Source: Solenopsis invicta (taxonomy: Eukaryota; Arthropoda; Insecta; Hymenoptera; Formicidae). Taken from it: 64,000 nt of DNA. Positions 53,424-64,000 of the stretch are shown here, in pieces; within the stretch, counting starts at the first letter, position 1; each line of letters starts with the position of its first letter. Under the pieces are notes generated by a model. It worked only from the letters and a program-made list of their open reading frames with translations, was not told the DNA's origin and did not search any database. Where the stretch lies: the NCBI RefSeq assembly GCF_016802725.1, contig NC_052671.1:24620728-24684727 (forward strand), written 5' to 3'. Position numbers and translations under genes: made by a program.

Positions 53424-56400
53424 TCATCCATCCACACCTCCACACTCATTCTTTGGACCTCCGTTTCCGCCGCTTTCTTCCACCCTTTCCTCTCTTCCTT
53501 CTACACTCTCATTCATACCCAGCCACCCTCCTCCCTCCCGCATCTCCTCCAATTTTCTCATCCAAACTTCTCCCTCCCCCCTCTCACCTAAAACCTCTCC
53601 TACCATCTCCTGCCATCCCTTTTCCGTCCCCCAATCCGTGCATTCTTCCCATATATGCTCCCACGTTTCCTTTCCCCATCCACATATCCTACACTTTCTT
53701 TTCTCTTTCTCTTCCCAGTTTCTACCTCCTCTCATACCATCTCCTAACCTAAACCTCGCAATCCTTTTCCATCTTTCCTCTTTCCAATCTCTCTTCAAGT
53801 ACTCCGGCACTCCCTTTCCCTTCACTCTGCTGTACCATCTGTTGAACTTTGAGCTCCTAATTTTTTCCCACCTTTCCTCTTTCTGCCGCCTCCTCTCTCT
53901 TGCCACCACCTCTTCCCCCCTTAACCCTCCCTCTTCTCTCAACTTTTCTATCTCTTTGATGTTCCAGCTCTTTTCTTCATAGAAACTTCTTCTTTCTTCC
54001 TCCCATTTTCCCATCACCTTTCCCTCCTTCGCTCTACCTCTTATCTCCTCCCAACACAACCTTGCTAACTCCCGCCGTCCTCCTTCTCCCAGTTTCTTTT
54101 CATAACTCCATGCCCTCATTCCTGCCCTTCCCCTTAATTTTTCCCTTTGCATCTCCTCCCTTACCATGTACCCCGGTGTGTACCTTCCCACCCCTATTAC
54201 CCATTTCAAGTACCTGTCCTGTATCCTCTCTACCTTTTCCCTTTCTTTCCACCCCCAAATTTCTGCCCCATAGCTAACCACCGTCCATACCAACCTATCA
54301 AATAACCACATCCTTCTAGCCCAGTTCTTTACAAATTTCCTTTTCCCTATTCCCCATACTTCTCTCATCACCACCGCTCCTTTTTTGACTCTCTCCTCTA
54401 TATGTTCTTTCTGTCCCCCATTGCCATCATCATGTAGCCCAAATATTTATACCTTTTCACTTCCTCTATTTCATTTCCTTTCCATTTCCATATTATCTTT
54501 TTCTGTCTCCCACCCCCTCTTCTACACCTCAACACTTTTGTCTTCTCCACATTTACTTCTAATCTTTTCTGTTCTACATATTCTTCTAATGTTTTTATTA
54601 ACCCTTTCATTCCTGCTTCATCCTCTGCCACCACCGCCACATCATCCGCATACGCCAGGGAATAAATTTTTCTTCCTTTCACCTTTACTCTCCCCCATCC
54701 CCCTTCACCAATTCCTCATCCAAATCCGCTAGTAGTAGTGTGAACATGCATGGGCTCAACGGACGTCTCTGTCTCACTCCTCTATTTGTCCAAAAGTTTC
54801 CCCCCTCTCTTTCCCCCACCCTTACTCTACTTATTGTTTCCTCCAAAACTTCCTCACACCTCACCACCAGACTCTCTCTCACTCCTTTTCTCCTCATTGT
54901 CTGTATCTCCCTATCCACCGAGTCAAACGCTGCTTTCATATCCACGAACATAACTACTATTTTGCCTTTTGCTTCCGCTATTTTCTTATTTATTAAATAA
55001 TTTAATACGTATATGTGATCTATCGTTCCTACCCCTCTCCTAAACCCCGTTTGACTCGGTGGTAATATCCCTTTATTTTCTACTTCTTCCCTCAATCTCT
55101 CCGCCAAAACCGCCGCGTACACTTTATACGCCGTTTGCGTAAGCGTAACTCCCCTATAGTCTTCTACCTTTTCCCCCTCCCCCTTTTTCACTATCGGTAC
55201 CACTATCCTTTCTCTCCAATCTTCCGGCCATCCCTCTCCCTTCCACACTCTATTACATATCTCCCACAGCCATTCCCTTATTTCTTTTCCCCCATATTTC
55301 CATACTTCATTCGTAATCCCATCCCCTCCTGCCGCTTTTCCGTCCCTCAATCTCCTTATCGCCCTACCAATTTCCACTCTACTAATCTCTTCTTCCTCCT
55401 CTACCCCTCTCCCCATTACCTCCCCTCTTATCCTCCACTCTACTCCCCCCAGCACCCCACTAAAGTGTTTTTCCCACTCCCCCATTTCAATCCCTTCCCT
55501 GACTCTCTTTCTCTTCCTCCTTCCTTTATTCACTACCTTCCACACGTCCTTTTCGGATCTTATTCCTTCTATATTTCTCTCCCATCTTTCCCTCTCCTTT
55601 TTCTTCTTCTCCTCACAAAGTTCTCTGTACCTCTTTCTCATTTCTTTATATTTTTTCCCTTCTCCCCCTCTCTTCTTCCACCATTTTAACTCCTCCATAA
55701 CCTCTCTTTTTCTATCCCTACATTCCTCATCCCACCATCCTCTCCGTTCCTTCTTCTCTTCCTTCTCTACTCTCTCTAATGCCACTTCTACTTTTCTCTT
55801 CATTTTCCTCCAAACCTCCCCTACCCCCTCACCATCACTATCCCTCTTCCCAAGGTATTCCTCAAATTTCTTTTTTCCCTTCTCTGTCCAAACCCCCCTT
55901 CTTCCTCTCCCTTTCCTTTTCCCGGTCCTCTCTTCCCCCTGGCCTCCTCCCTCCACCCATACCGTTATCGGCTGATGATCGGAGTCTACCCAATCCTCCA
56001 CCTTCATCTTTTCCACCTTCCTTCTTGTCTCCTCATTCCCGATCACATAATCTATTACGGTCCCTCCCTTCCCTCCTGTATACGTCCATTCCCCCTCCTC
56101 ATCCCCCTTTACGCTTCCATTCAATATTGACCATCCCAATTCTCCTATATAACCACATAGCTTTTTTCCCTCTCTATTCATCTTTTCATCCTTCGAGCTC
56201 CTCTTTCCCTGTTCTGCCCCTCCCTCTTCATCCTCACCTATTCTTCCCCCCTCTCTCCCCATCCTAGCATTGAAATCCCCTCCTATTAACACCCTCACCC
56301 CTTCCTCTCTGTCCTCCATCCACTCTCTCAGCCTTCCCATTTTTCCTTCCAAATCTCTATTTACATATACTCCTATTAGTCTCCACTCTCCCCCTAAATT

Positions 56401-56673
56401 TACTTTTACTGCTTGTAATCCCTCCTCTTTTCTTTCCTTATCATCCTTTTCTCTCCCTATCCCTTCCCTTATCCTCACAATCATTCCTCCCATTGCCCTC
56501 CCTTTCTTACTCTTCCTTGCCGCCTCTTGCACTTCCCACACGTATCCTTTTGGCAGCCATTTTCGAACTCTTTCCCATCCCTTCTTCTGTAACCAAGTCT
56601 CACTCAGGAACATTACATCCCATTCTTTTAGTCTCTCCCTGAAATCCTTCTCTTTATTTTCCATGCCTGCCAC
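53424..56673 (-). pseudogene. LINE G ORF2 (endonuclease and reverse transcriptase), two shifts
   Basis: Minus-strand frames 56673-54685, 54682-54398 and 54374-53424 join into one protein. Endonuclease: VMFLSETWLQKKGWERV, IGGDFNARMGREGG, VDSDHQPITVWV. RT: IVVPIVKKGEGEKVEDYRGV, SQTGFRRGVGTIDHIYVLNY, VMFVDMKAAFDSVDRE, RQRRPLSPCMFT (Arg where Gly is usual in the RQG motif) and AYADDVAVVAEDE. The C-terminus has a CCHC-like CRICGWGKETWEHIWEEC. The two shifts lie at G-runs (near 54690 and near 54412). If those are sequence errors the gene would be nearly intact. Confidence 0.9.
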
Positions 56674-56801
56674 ATTCCAAAAGCCTATTTTATACTTTTT
56701 GCCATCCTCTTTTTTCTTATTCCTCCTCTTTTTCCTATGCTTCTCATTTTCTATATTTCCTTCTATTTCTCCCTCTCCCTCTCCCTCCGTCCACCTCCCT
56801 A

Positions 56802-57877
56802 TTAATAATCCTCTTTCTCTTTTTCCACTCCTCTACCCTTCTCCATCCACCCCTTCCATTCTCTTACTTCTTTTCCGTGCCATTCCCTCAACTCATCCTT
56901 AATCTCATCCCATACCCATAATTTCTCCTCAATCCATATTTTCATATAACCTACTCTTACTTTCCTACCTTCCCTCCTTATTCTTTTCGCTTCCTTCCTT
57001 ATCCACCACTCTATCCTTCTCTCCTTTTCTGTCAGATCATCCACTATCCACTCCCTTCTTTCCCTCAGCTTTGCTTTTCCTTTCATCACTTCAATTTTCT
57101 CCCCTACACTCGCTAATCTTACCCATACCATTTCCCTTCCTTCCTTATCTTTTTTCCATATACTCCTTATCCCTTCCACTCTCGCTGTCGCCCCCGTTGC
57201 CCCCACTATCTCTTCTATCTCTTTTCTTAACCCCTCTATTCCTTTCTCCTTTGCTTTCACTCCTTTTACTATTATATTCCTCTTCCTTTCTTCCCTTCTC
57301 CTCTTTTCCCCCTCTAACTCTATTCTCTTCATCCTTTCTTCTAATTCCTTCATCTCTCCCTTTCTCCCTCTCTCCATCTGCTTTACCCCTTCCTCTTCCT
57401 TCCTTTCCTCATCCCCTTCCTCTTTCTCCTCCCTCCCCCTACCTTTCTCTATCTCTTCCACTCTTTTCTCTAAACTGTCTAATCTTTTCCTCATTTCTTC
57501 CATCCATTCCCTCATCTTTGTTTTCCCCTTCTTTACCTCTCTTAATTCCGCTTTAATTTCCTTAAAACCCTCCCTTCCCTTAATATCTCACTCAACCCCC
57601 CTTCTTCTTGCCTTTCCGGCTGTTTTTCCGGCTGCTTTTCTAGCTGTTTTTCCGGCGATCTCACTACCTTTATACTTTTCTTAAAGATATCTGCCTGTAA
57701 TGCATCTATCTCCTTCCTTTTCTCTCCTCTCTTAAACGCCTTTATCAGCGATAGACTATATGCTCTATCCCTCATCCCCTCTGCTTTGCTTGGTCTCCCC
57801 ACCCTCCTCTTCTCTTCCCCTGTCCCCTCCTCTACTTCCCTTTCTCTCTCCTTCCTTCCCTCCTTTCCTTCCTCCAT
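56802..57877 (-). pseudogene. LINE G ORF1 (AT-hook, coiled coil, RRM-like), one shift
   Basis: The upstream frame (57877-57542) starts MEEGKEGRKEREREVEEGTG and contains KRRVGRPSK, an AT-hook-like motif. The downstream frame (57515-56802) has a long charged coiled coil (MRKRLDSLEKRVEEIEKGRG), then RRNIIVKGV and VWVRLASVGEKIEVMKGKAK, matching the RRM-like core of L1-type ORF1 proteins. A shift near 57590 separates the two. It is probably the RNA-binding chaperone of the element. An AT-hook in such a protein is unusual and might tether it to DNA; that role is speculation. Confidence 0.75.
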
Positions 57878-57879
57878 CT

Positions 57880-58527
57880 CGTCTTTCCTCTAACCTGCCT
57901 ACTTCCTATTCACGAGTTTATTTACTTGCAGTCGGGTTGTAAAAGAAAAACAAAAATTTCTTTTAAGTAATCTATATATGTATTTTTTTTCCCTTCCCCT
58001 CTTTCTTTTGTAGAAAATATGACTCTTTTATATTTAAGATGATCACTTTTACTCCAAAAAAAAAAAAACAATTTAAACAAGTTTTATAATATTTTAGCTT
58101 ATTTTTATAATTATTATACCGCTGTAGCAAATGCAAAAATATAAAATCATATATTAAGATATTAAATCGGTTACTCAAACGTTACTCTAATTCAAAATTT
58201 CCCGCTACTGCACTTACTCTCTCCTGCTCTGCTTCTCACTTCTACCGCCCGATGTCGCTACCCTCCCTCTTTTCTGCTTTCTCTCTACACTCTAAACCTG
58301 CTCTCCCGTCTAACCTCCAAATCCCGTCCCAACCCTACTATCCCTCCTGTCTCCCTATTCTCTTCCCCCGGGCCTTTACCCTTATTCACCCTCTGCCACC
58401 AGCCCCTTCCCTTTCCCTTTACCTCCTCGCACTCCACCACGTCTCACCCTATCCCCTAATACCTGTTTATCACTCGCACTCTCCACACACACACGTCAGT
58501 CACTCTCGCTACCGGAAACGGAAGTCC
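57880..58527 (-). other. 5' UTR of LINE G
   Basis: Non-coding on the minus strand. It includes AT-rich DNA with an A-run near 58060 and a CT/GA-rich segment at 58200-58520. The element begins ACGGACTTCCGTTTCCGG next to the target duplication. Confidence 0.6.
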
Positions 58528-59344
58528 GTTTTATTTTATTAATGATTTTTTCCTAATATAATAAGAACTAATTGCAACATTTTCATATTATTTTAGAGAA
58601 TACCTTTATCATCAAAAATAATGAAATAATACCTACTTTTTATTACATTTGCTGAAAGGAGTCAGAAATAATTTAATAGTAAAATATTTAGATACAGGTG
58701 TAACATCTAAAAAATAAAAATACGCGTCTTAGGATCATATAAAAACTACGTATGAAATTGATACAAATTCTTTCATGAAATATCGGCAGATGGAAAAAAA
58801 TTACAGATAGACATGTTATTCCAAAACAAATATCAAAAATGAGAGTAAAATATGCATCCCAAATTTTTAGTCACACTGTTTCCAACTTTATGGATATTAT
58901 TCTGAATTTAATTGGAGGTAAAGTAATATACGATATTTTAAAATAAAGTATTTAACAATAATTGTTCTTTTTTAATTTTTCTTTAATTCTTATTACATTT
59001 TTATTTCAGGAGTTGTTCAGACACAACGAGATGAAATGGTATTATCAAAAAATGCATTTATAACTTCGGAAATAATTCGATTTTTTAACGATCTATTTGA
59101 TTCCTTCAATGGAAAAAAAGACAAGGGTTAAGTAGCGTAATAATTATCTCCAGTAGACACATTTTAATTTGGCAAGAAGCATGTAATAAATTAAGAAAGA
59201 TGCGTTATGTTGAGAAAGAGACCCGGAAGATTCCTAAAACAAATCAACCTAAATGTTTAAAAAATTGGGTATGGACCATGATGGTTGTGCAAAACATATG
59301 AAATAAACACCAGAAAGTTACTTTTGAATCGTTAAATTTAAAAT

Positions 59345-60010
59345 TTTTAAATCAAGATGTCATTGCCCATACAGCACAGAGAGATTGCAGGAACATTGCA
59401 GAATAATTTCATTGAAATATTGTAATATTGCGTTTTGATTGCGAAACATTGCTGCAACATTGCTGGAAGATTACAGCAACATTACGATGTCCGCTTTTTG
59501 AAATATTGCGTTGAAACATCCCATTTTTCTCCACGCGGCGCGGGGGGGAGGTGGGGGTGGAAAAAGTGGGGTAGGGGTAGGAAAAGTGGAATGGGGGTGG
59601 ACCTCGCTCCGCGTGAAAAGTCCCCTGTATCATGTAAATTAAAATAACAATTAATTTTGCTGCAAAGCAGATATTTGTGGAGGAGGGTAAGCTGGGGTTG
59701 GAGAAGGTGGGATGGGGATGGACCTTGCTCCACGTGGAAAGTGCTTTGTATCATGTAAATTAAGATAAAAATTAATTTCACTGTAAAACAGACATCGGTA
59801 ATTTCAACTTTCATGCAAAACAATTTTTTATTTAAAACTAAGATTTAGGTTGGGTTATTATAAGAAATATTGTACAGATTCATAAATTTCAAAATTTTTA
59901 TTAAACATTTTTTTTATAAATTATTTGTATATAATAAATTTTTTATAATGCCACTAAAATATTGCACAATACATTTGGGCACCTTACAGAGTGTAAGACA
60001 AAATTAATAT
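59345..60010. repeat. Short diverged duplications with GCAACATTGC words
   Basis: 59370-59520 contains many ACATTGC and GCAATATTG words. At 59590-59665 and 59690-59780 a segment reading GGACCTCGCTCCGCGTG... then TATCATGTAAATTAA is tandemly duplicated about 100 bp apart with divergence. G-rich DNA (GGGGGGGAGG) at 59545 precedes it. 59800-60010 is AT-rich with nothing seen. Confidence 0.6.
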
Positions 60011-60021
60011 AATAATTCTTA

Positions 60022-60168
60022 ATGCAACACGGTATTTTGGAAAATACAGTTAAATGTAGTCAATGTAGTAGTGATGTAAATATCATTAAAGAAACGCTAA
60101 TGTATCGATGTCAAAAACGATACACTGTTAAGGACAAACATAAAAAACGCATTAGCAAGCCGTGCTAG
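60022..60168 (+). pseudogene. Merlin (ISXO2-like) transposase, N-terminal fragment
   Basis: Reads VKCSQCSSDVNIIKETLMYR then CQKRYTVKDKHKKRISKPC and stops. The C-X2-C and later Cys resemble the zinc-ribbon start of ISXO2-like/Merlin transposases. It lies head to head with the fragment on the other strand, so the element has been rearranged. Confidence 0.55.
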
Positions 60169-60179
60169 TGTTGGGTTGT

Positions 60180-60418
60180 TTGGTACTGGTTGCAGGCTTT
60201 TACTCGGCTCTGGTTACAGGCTCGCAGATGGACATCGGAGGATACATCTCAACGATGACATCAAAGAAGGCTTCGATGCATTCAGTCGGCTATAGGCGCG
60301 TTTAAAAAGATATTCGGACAAATATCCCTCAAAATGTTCAGATTTTCTTCCGAACTTTGGGATGTTTCCCCGAATCTCTCTCCAAACACTCTCTATGTGC
60401 TGGGTGTGAGCACCTGTA
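60180..60418 (-). pseudogene. Merlin (ISXO2-like) transposase, C-terminal fragment
   Basis: On the minus strand, after an acceptor-like TTTACAG at about 60418, the frame reads AHTQHIESVWREIRGNIPKF then GYLSEYLFKRAYSRLN, the well-known HTQ-IE block of DDE_Tnp_IS1595 proteins, including the third catalytic residue. It degrades past 60230. The upstream catalytic exons are not found here. Confidence 0.7.
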
Positions 60419-60689
60419 AATATAAAAATGTATTAAAACATAAAATACATACAAAAATATTAATATAATATTCTTAAGCAAAAATTAATTTTGTAATTTA
60501 AATTTTTTATATACTAACAAGGGGAGGACCAAGTGAGAGACCCTGGGATTTTGATCCCAATTTTTTTAGTTATTCTGGAGATAAAAAAAAAGTTTACGTC
60601 TCCCGGCGTTTCATTGAATAGGCCTTAGTTTCGAAATAATAAATTTGTGAAAATTGGCCATACCGCCGCGCGCCATATGAGCCTTCCCG

Positions 60690-60780
60690 GTAACTGTTCT
60701 CGCAACCAGTGCAGTCGGCTCCGTGCGTTAGGTGCTTGCTTCACAATCGAAAGATCCGGGTTCGCTCCCGAATGTGTGCA
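60690..60780 (+). other. Degenerate tRNA-like sequence (Val-CAC-like)
   Basis: AGTCGGCTCCGTGCGTTAGG resembles a D-arm/A-box, TTCACAA an anticodon loop with CAC, and GGGTTCGCTCCCG a T-arm/B-box. Stems do not pair well, so it is a pseudogene or SINE head. The upstream 60530-60690 is mixed DNA with no gene. 60781-61500 is AT-rich and contains nothing that I can name. Confidence 0.4.
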
Positions 60781-61529
60781 ATATTTTTTTTTATTTTTTT
60801 TTATTTTTTAATAAATATATTTATTTATCTTGATGATATTAATATAGTATGCAAATTTCTAAAATAGAAAATTTAATTTAATATCATTTTCAAAACTTCA
60901 ATTTAAATTTAAATTGAAGGGAATTTGAATTTAAGTAATAATATTTGAAATAATAAATAGGTAATAATAATAATAATATATAAGTTATTTGAAACAGATA
61001 AAATATAAAAGCAACGTATCTAAATTTTCAAATTGTTTAATTTAAAATTTAATTGAAAATAATATTAACAGTATTTTAAAATTCTAGTTTTTAAAATAAT
61101 TAATCGTAAAAGAAGAATAATAAACAAACATCTGATTGTGAATGTGAATGTAAATACTTTTATTACAAAAGTTAATTATTTAAGTATTGCAGATTTATTA
61201 CAAAATTAAATTATTTCGATGGGGAACAATTACTTGGATGATAAACATCATAAAAACATTTAAAACATAAATTTTCTACAGTTTGCACAATGAATAAATG
61301 AAGGAATATTACATATACATTTATTTTTTTGTAAGTCCGGGGGGAAGCATATTTCGTTGACGTTTCGAAACACATTTCTTTCAGGAATTAATTTCGATGC
61401 AAACCAAGCGTATTTTATCATATCTGTAAAAGCTTTCGCTGATAACTGTGAATGAATTAAAGAATGAATCTTTATTGCATCTTCTCGCGAAGAGAGCTGC
61501 CGGTTTTGTTGTAAAACTTCAACAGAATT

Positions 61530-63025
61530 TTAAATTCTTCGAATTAAGTTTTTCACTCGTCGGAAAAAGTACACATCGCATGGTTGGCAGTATGGCGTGC
61601 AATAAGATGGAATAATTTCCACTGTTGAACTGCAATTTCCATCGTCGTCAGTAAAAATATTATTAAAATGTGCTGGATCCGTTTGTCCTCCCCACGAGTC
61701 CAAGATGAGCAGGAATTCGTTGTCTTTGCAATATGGTTTGATAATGTTTACGACGAATTGGCCAAAGTGATCTTTTGTCAATTTACCTGATTTTGAGGCG
61801 GTAATGTGTATATTGCCATAGCATTCCGATAATTTGTCGATTGCAGCCGAGATACGAGGACCAAACATCCCTTTCGGCTCTTGCATACACAGGAACACTT
61901 TTGGTAGCAGTTTTCCTGAGGCAGTTATCGCATATTGTGCCGTATAACTGTGGGTGATTTTGTTGAAATCTCCGAGAAAAACTTCAGTGCTTTTTTCACC
62001 TTTAGCAGATAAAATTCTTCGCACATCGATTCGATACTCACAGCCGGTTTGGTCGGTGTTGATTACATAATCACTGTCAAATTTTAATATTTGCCTAGCT
62101 ATACGTTTTTGAAATTTTTCTGCTTCTTTTAATATATTTGGAATATCCAAAGCATTTTTCGATTTAATATATCGCGTGACTTTTCTTTGTCGAATCTGAA
62201 AGGTCTGTTTAAATCTAACTGTCCATGTGTGAGACGCTACAAAATTGAGACTTTCAAATTGTACCGCTGCTTGGGAAGCCCATTGTTGCAGCATCCGTGT
62301 TGTCACTGGTTTTTTCTGTTCCCTGGCTTCGCAAAAACGATCAATGGTCCATTTGTTAATAGCGTCGTATTTTTTTTAATGCCACCACCTTGCTCGATTT
62401 CTGCACGCCATCGTGTCAAATCCTTTTTACGTCGAAGAGCATTTCCTCCACGTTTATGAATTGTTTGTATACTCCATTTGGGGTGTTCTCTTACCATATT
62501 TAGAATTTTTATCTTTGTTTCCAATGGTATGTAATTAGAAATCTTACGTTGCTTGCATTGCGGCTCACACTCTTTTTCGAATTCTAATTGTGAAGCAATA
62601 GACGTACTAGATGAAGTAGAAACGGTTTTCTCCGGTGATGAATCAGTTCGCGGTTCTTCTTCTTCTTTTTCTTCATGTTCTTGCAAAATTTCTTCCTCTA
62701 GCAAAAAAAGGGCATAGTCGTCGTAGAAATCGAAATCTTTGAGAACCTCGATAATAGCTTCGGTCATTTTTTTTCCCAGAAATTTTGCTTTTACACTTGT
62801 CACAACTTCACTTGGAGATCCTTCAGCGATTTTTAAGGACTCTAACATTTCACAACAAACTTTTAAACCGTCTGTAATGTCTTGTTTAACATAAGATGCC
62901 ATAAATGGAAGATTCTCTTGTTCAATATCAAAGTCGATCGTCACTTCACTTGTTGATGGATGAAAAATATTTCCTTTTTCTGCTCCACTTGTTGATGGTT
63001 GAAAAATATTTTCTTTTTCTGCCAT
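61530..63025 (-). pseudogene. pogo/Tigger-like transposase, one frame shift
   Basis: The minus frame 63025-62303 starts MAEKENIFQPSTSGAEKGNI, has a long acidic Ser-rich region and then the first HTH (YIPLETKIKILNMVREHPKW). The frame 62306-61530 continues with the CENP-B-like second HTH (RMLQQWASQAAVQFESLNFV) and the DDE_1 core: VINTDQTGCEYR, FLLILDSWGGQTD and PYCQPCDVYFFRRVK. The overlap reads KWTIDRFCEAREQKKPVTTR only in a third register, reached by removing one A from the A-run at about 62373. A single homopolymer difference thus separates this from an intact gene. No TIRs were identified. Confidence 0.87.
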
Positions 63026-63377
63026 TGTTACAACTTTTTACATTGAAAACTTTTTTGATCGAGAAATAGCTGCGCATGTAGCTGCGACTGTTTGCAAGGG
63101 CAAACTGGCTAGGGCAGATGTCAATTAGTCCCCTCCCACCACCTAACTATAACCGTAACTTTTTGAAAGCCCTACCTGAAGGTGCAGTTACATGCAAGCG
63201 TCGAGTTGCGCAGAAGTTATTGCGCAGCAAGGACAAAACGTGAAAGAATTTCGGCTTTATAACCGATTACATACCTGCAAGAGGATTAAAAATCTATCGT
63301 TTATTTACCATTTTATATCCACTTCTTTTACCAGTGTTAAATTTAAACAATTTGAAAATTTAGATACGTTGCCTTTT
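63026..63377. other. Spacer upstream of the pogo-like gene
   Basis: Contains the 5' flank of the pogo-like gene and unassigned DNA. No gene or terminal repeat is recognised. Confidence 0.45.
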
Positions 63378-63672
63378 GTTGTGCCCCGGTGATGGCTCCA
63401 GGGACGTCGGTAAGTATATCGGGATCTTTTTGGCGCCTTAGGAGTTAGGACTCGTAGGAAGGGCCGCTCGGTGGTTGAAGATAAAACACTTGCTTGTTCC
63501 AACGTTAAAATAATGTATTTTCTTCAGTATTGCCCTCGTTACACTTGTAGTATGATTATGTATGTCGCTCGTTTGCTTGTTCTTCCCGGACGGCCCGGTA
63601 TATATAGGTCGGCTGTTATCTCCGGATTGTGTTACAAGCTCGACGTGTAAGTCACGCACGGCGAGTAACACA
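63378..63672 (-). repeat. Possible LTR fragment
   Basis: On the minus strand a stretch begins TGTTACTCGCCG and ends GGGGCACAACA, with TATATATA at about 63599-63606. These are LTR-like features, but no matching second LTR, target duplication or primer site was found, so this is tentative. Confidence 0.3.
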
Positions 63673-63916
63673 CCGGACAGCTGTTTGTCAAACTCTTCCG
63701 TCGCTTTCCGATTTTGTCGCGATATTTATACGGAAATTCGTCGTTTGGTTCGGCCAATCGTGTTCCTTGCGGCATGCAGCTCCCACGCTTAGCCGAAATC
63801 CGAATACCGGAAAGCGACTCAGCATTAGCTGGCGCAGCGCGATGGTGTTGCGGGCCGGAAGCCCGACAGACCATCAGCGTTTTTTCGATATTTCTAGCGT
63901 ATGCGGAATTCGAGTC

Positions 63917-63970
63917 CGCTACGCGTATGCATAGCAATAGGAATCTTGATTTCCTGTTGCTATGCGTATA
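63917..63970. repeat. Short hairpin near window end
   Basis: ATGCATAGCAATAGGAATC faces GATTTCCTGTTGCTATGCGT across a two-base centre. It could be a terminal palindrome of an element that continues beyond the window. Confidence 0.6.
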
Positions 63971-64000
63971 ATTATCGTAGTTGTACAGGGTACAACACTT

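Larger units (their letters stand above)
53295..58527 (-). mobile_element. LINE G, full-length APE-type non-LTR retrotransposon (5233 bp)
   Basis: A perfect 17-bp duplication GTTTTATTTTATTAATG lies at 53278-53294 and 58528-58544. On the minus strand it runs from a 5' UTR (58527 to about 57880) through ORF1 and ORF2 to a 3' tail of (TAC)n at 53295-53313. The order and domains match LINE E, so both belong to one lineage, but G is much better preserved. It sits in the P-like transposase gene. Confidence 0.93.
42937..59365 (+). pseudogene. P-element-like transposase, broken into pieces
   Basis: Exonic fragments in order: 42937-43199 (LTLSYNRRQDKIVGFEDWGM, KSADHAMTFY); 52728-52933 (YSFCGSTTKTFQLIRCVKEW, LIPVATICDQGGTNIATINS) ending at a donor GTAAGG; 58605-58917 (HLLKGVRNNLIVKYL with later decay, ending GG then GTAAAG); about 59010-59130 after a TTTCAG acceptor (VVQTQRDEMVLSKNAF); and 59155-59365 (IWQEACNKLRKMRYVEKETR, ending near FLNQD). 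These are characteristic P-superfamily blocks. In-frame stops and an extra A in an A-run near 58798 show it is dead. LINE E splits the first and second pieces, and LINE G splits the second and third. Confidence 0.88.

Noticed and set aside
53453..57556. Many plus-strand frames opposite LINE G
   Set aside because: They are antisense of the purine-rich LINE coding strand, giving Pro/Ser/Leu-rich artefacts. LINE motifs are all on the minus strand.
60530..63200. Terminal inverted repeats for the pogo-like element (GGGGAGG at 60535 versus CCCCTCCC at 63130)
   Set aside because: Only seven bases agree and the flanks do not continue the match.

Overview
The window looks like a transposon graveyard from an insect genome, most likely a hymenopteran and perhaps an ant. 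I found no convincing host gene. The support is many TA-flanked mariner/Tc1-type elements, (TA)n, (CA)n and (TC)n microsatellites, spliced transposases, APE-type LINEs, a Ty3/Gypsy element, and P, hAT, pogo, ISL2EU and Merlin relics. The ant assignment is inference from general familiarity with these families, not a search result. There is no bacterial-style operon, rRNA or CRISPR. LAYOUT. 1-5150: inverted arms of a higher-order minisatellite (1-775 and 4555-5150) enclose a hairpin MITE (1334-1779), a mariner with one frame break (2158-3433) and a palindromic MITE (3949-4467). 6877-13966: a TA-flanked element with long inverted ends (element A). It was invaded by two LTR-like units: C (3' end at 9710) and B (10174-13788, 4-bp target duplication). 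Both units carry a TATA/initiator promoter, tandem repeats downstream of it and a proline-rich open frame of unknown function. 15400-17367: a dead hAT on the minus strand. 17378-18915: an intron-containing IS630/Tc1/mariner-type element that looks intact. 19847-22914: an intact DD41D-type element with TIRs over 400 bp and a ten-copy 43-bp array after its stop codon. 22945-26744: a dead DD41D relative, repeat D copy 1 and an intact Tc1-like DD34E transposase. 27003-27735: a solo end of element A. 27745-40430: a four-deep nest. An ISL2EU-type transposon has a YqaJ nuclease gene facing a THAP/DDE transposase gene. The YqaJ gene was hit by a second B unit (28668-38213), which was in turn hit by a complete young Gypsy retrotransposon (29133-35868). 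41261-42575: an intact mariner. 42937-59365: a P-element-like transposase pseudogene split by LINE E (43200-52710) and by full-length LINE G (53295-58527, minus). LINE E is itself split by an ORF1-only, RT-less retroposon F (47460-51953). 60015-63025: inverted fragments of a Merlin (ISXO2-like) transposase, a degenerate tRNA-like sequence and a pogo-like transposase pseudogene. The end of the window holds an LTR-like stretch and a short hairpin. HOW THE GENES RELATE. They do not form a host pathway; they are separate replicons layered over time. Target duplications and interrupted frames give a relative order: ISL2EU, then B, then Gypsy; P, then LINE E, then F; and P, then G. Candidates for still-mobile copies are Gypsy (LTRs differ at about five sites), the 41261 mariner, the 17378 element, the 19847 DD41D element and the Tc1-like gene. 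The most novel items are the B/C family, the RT-less retroposon F, the foldback-like arms at 1-5150, and the repeated (CA)n-embedded hairpin.
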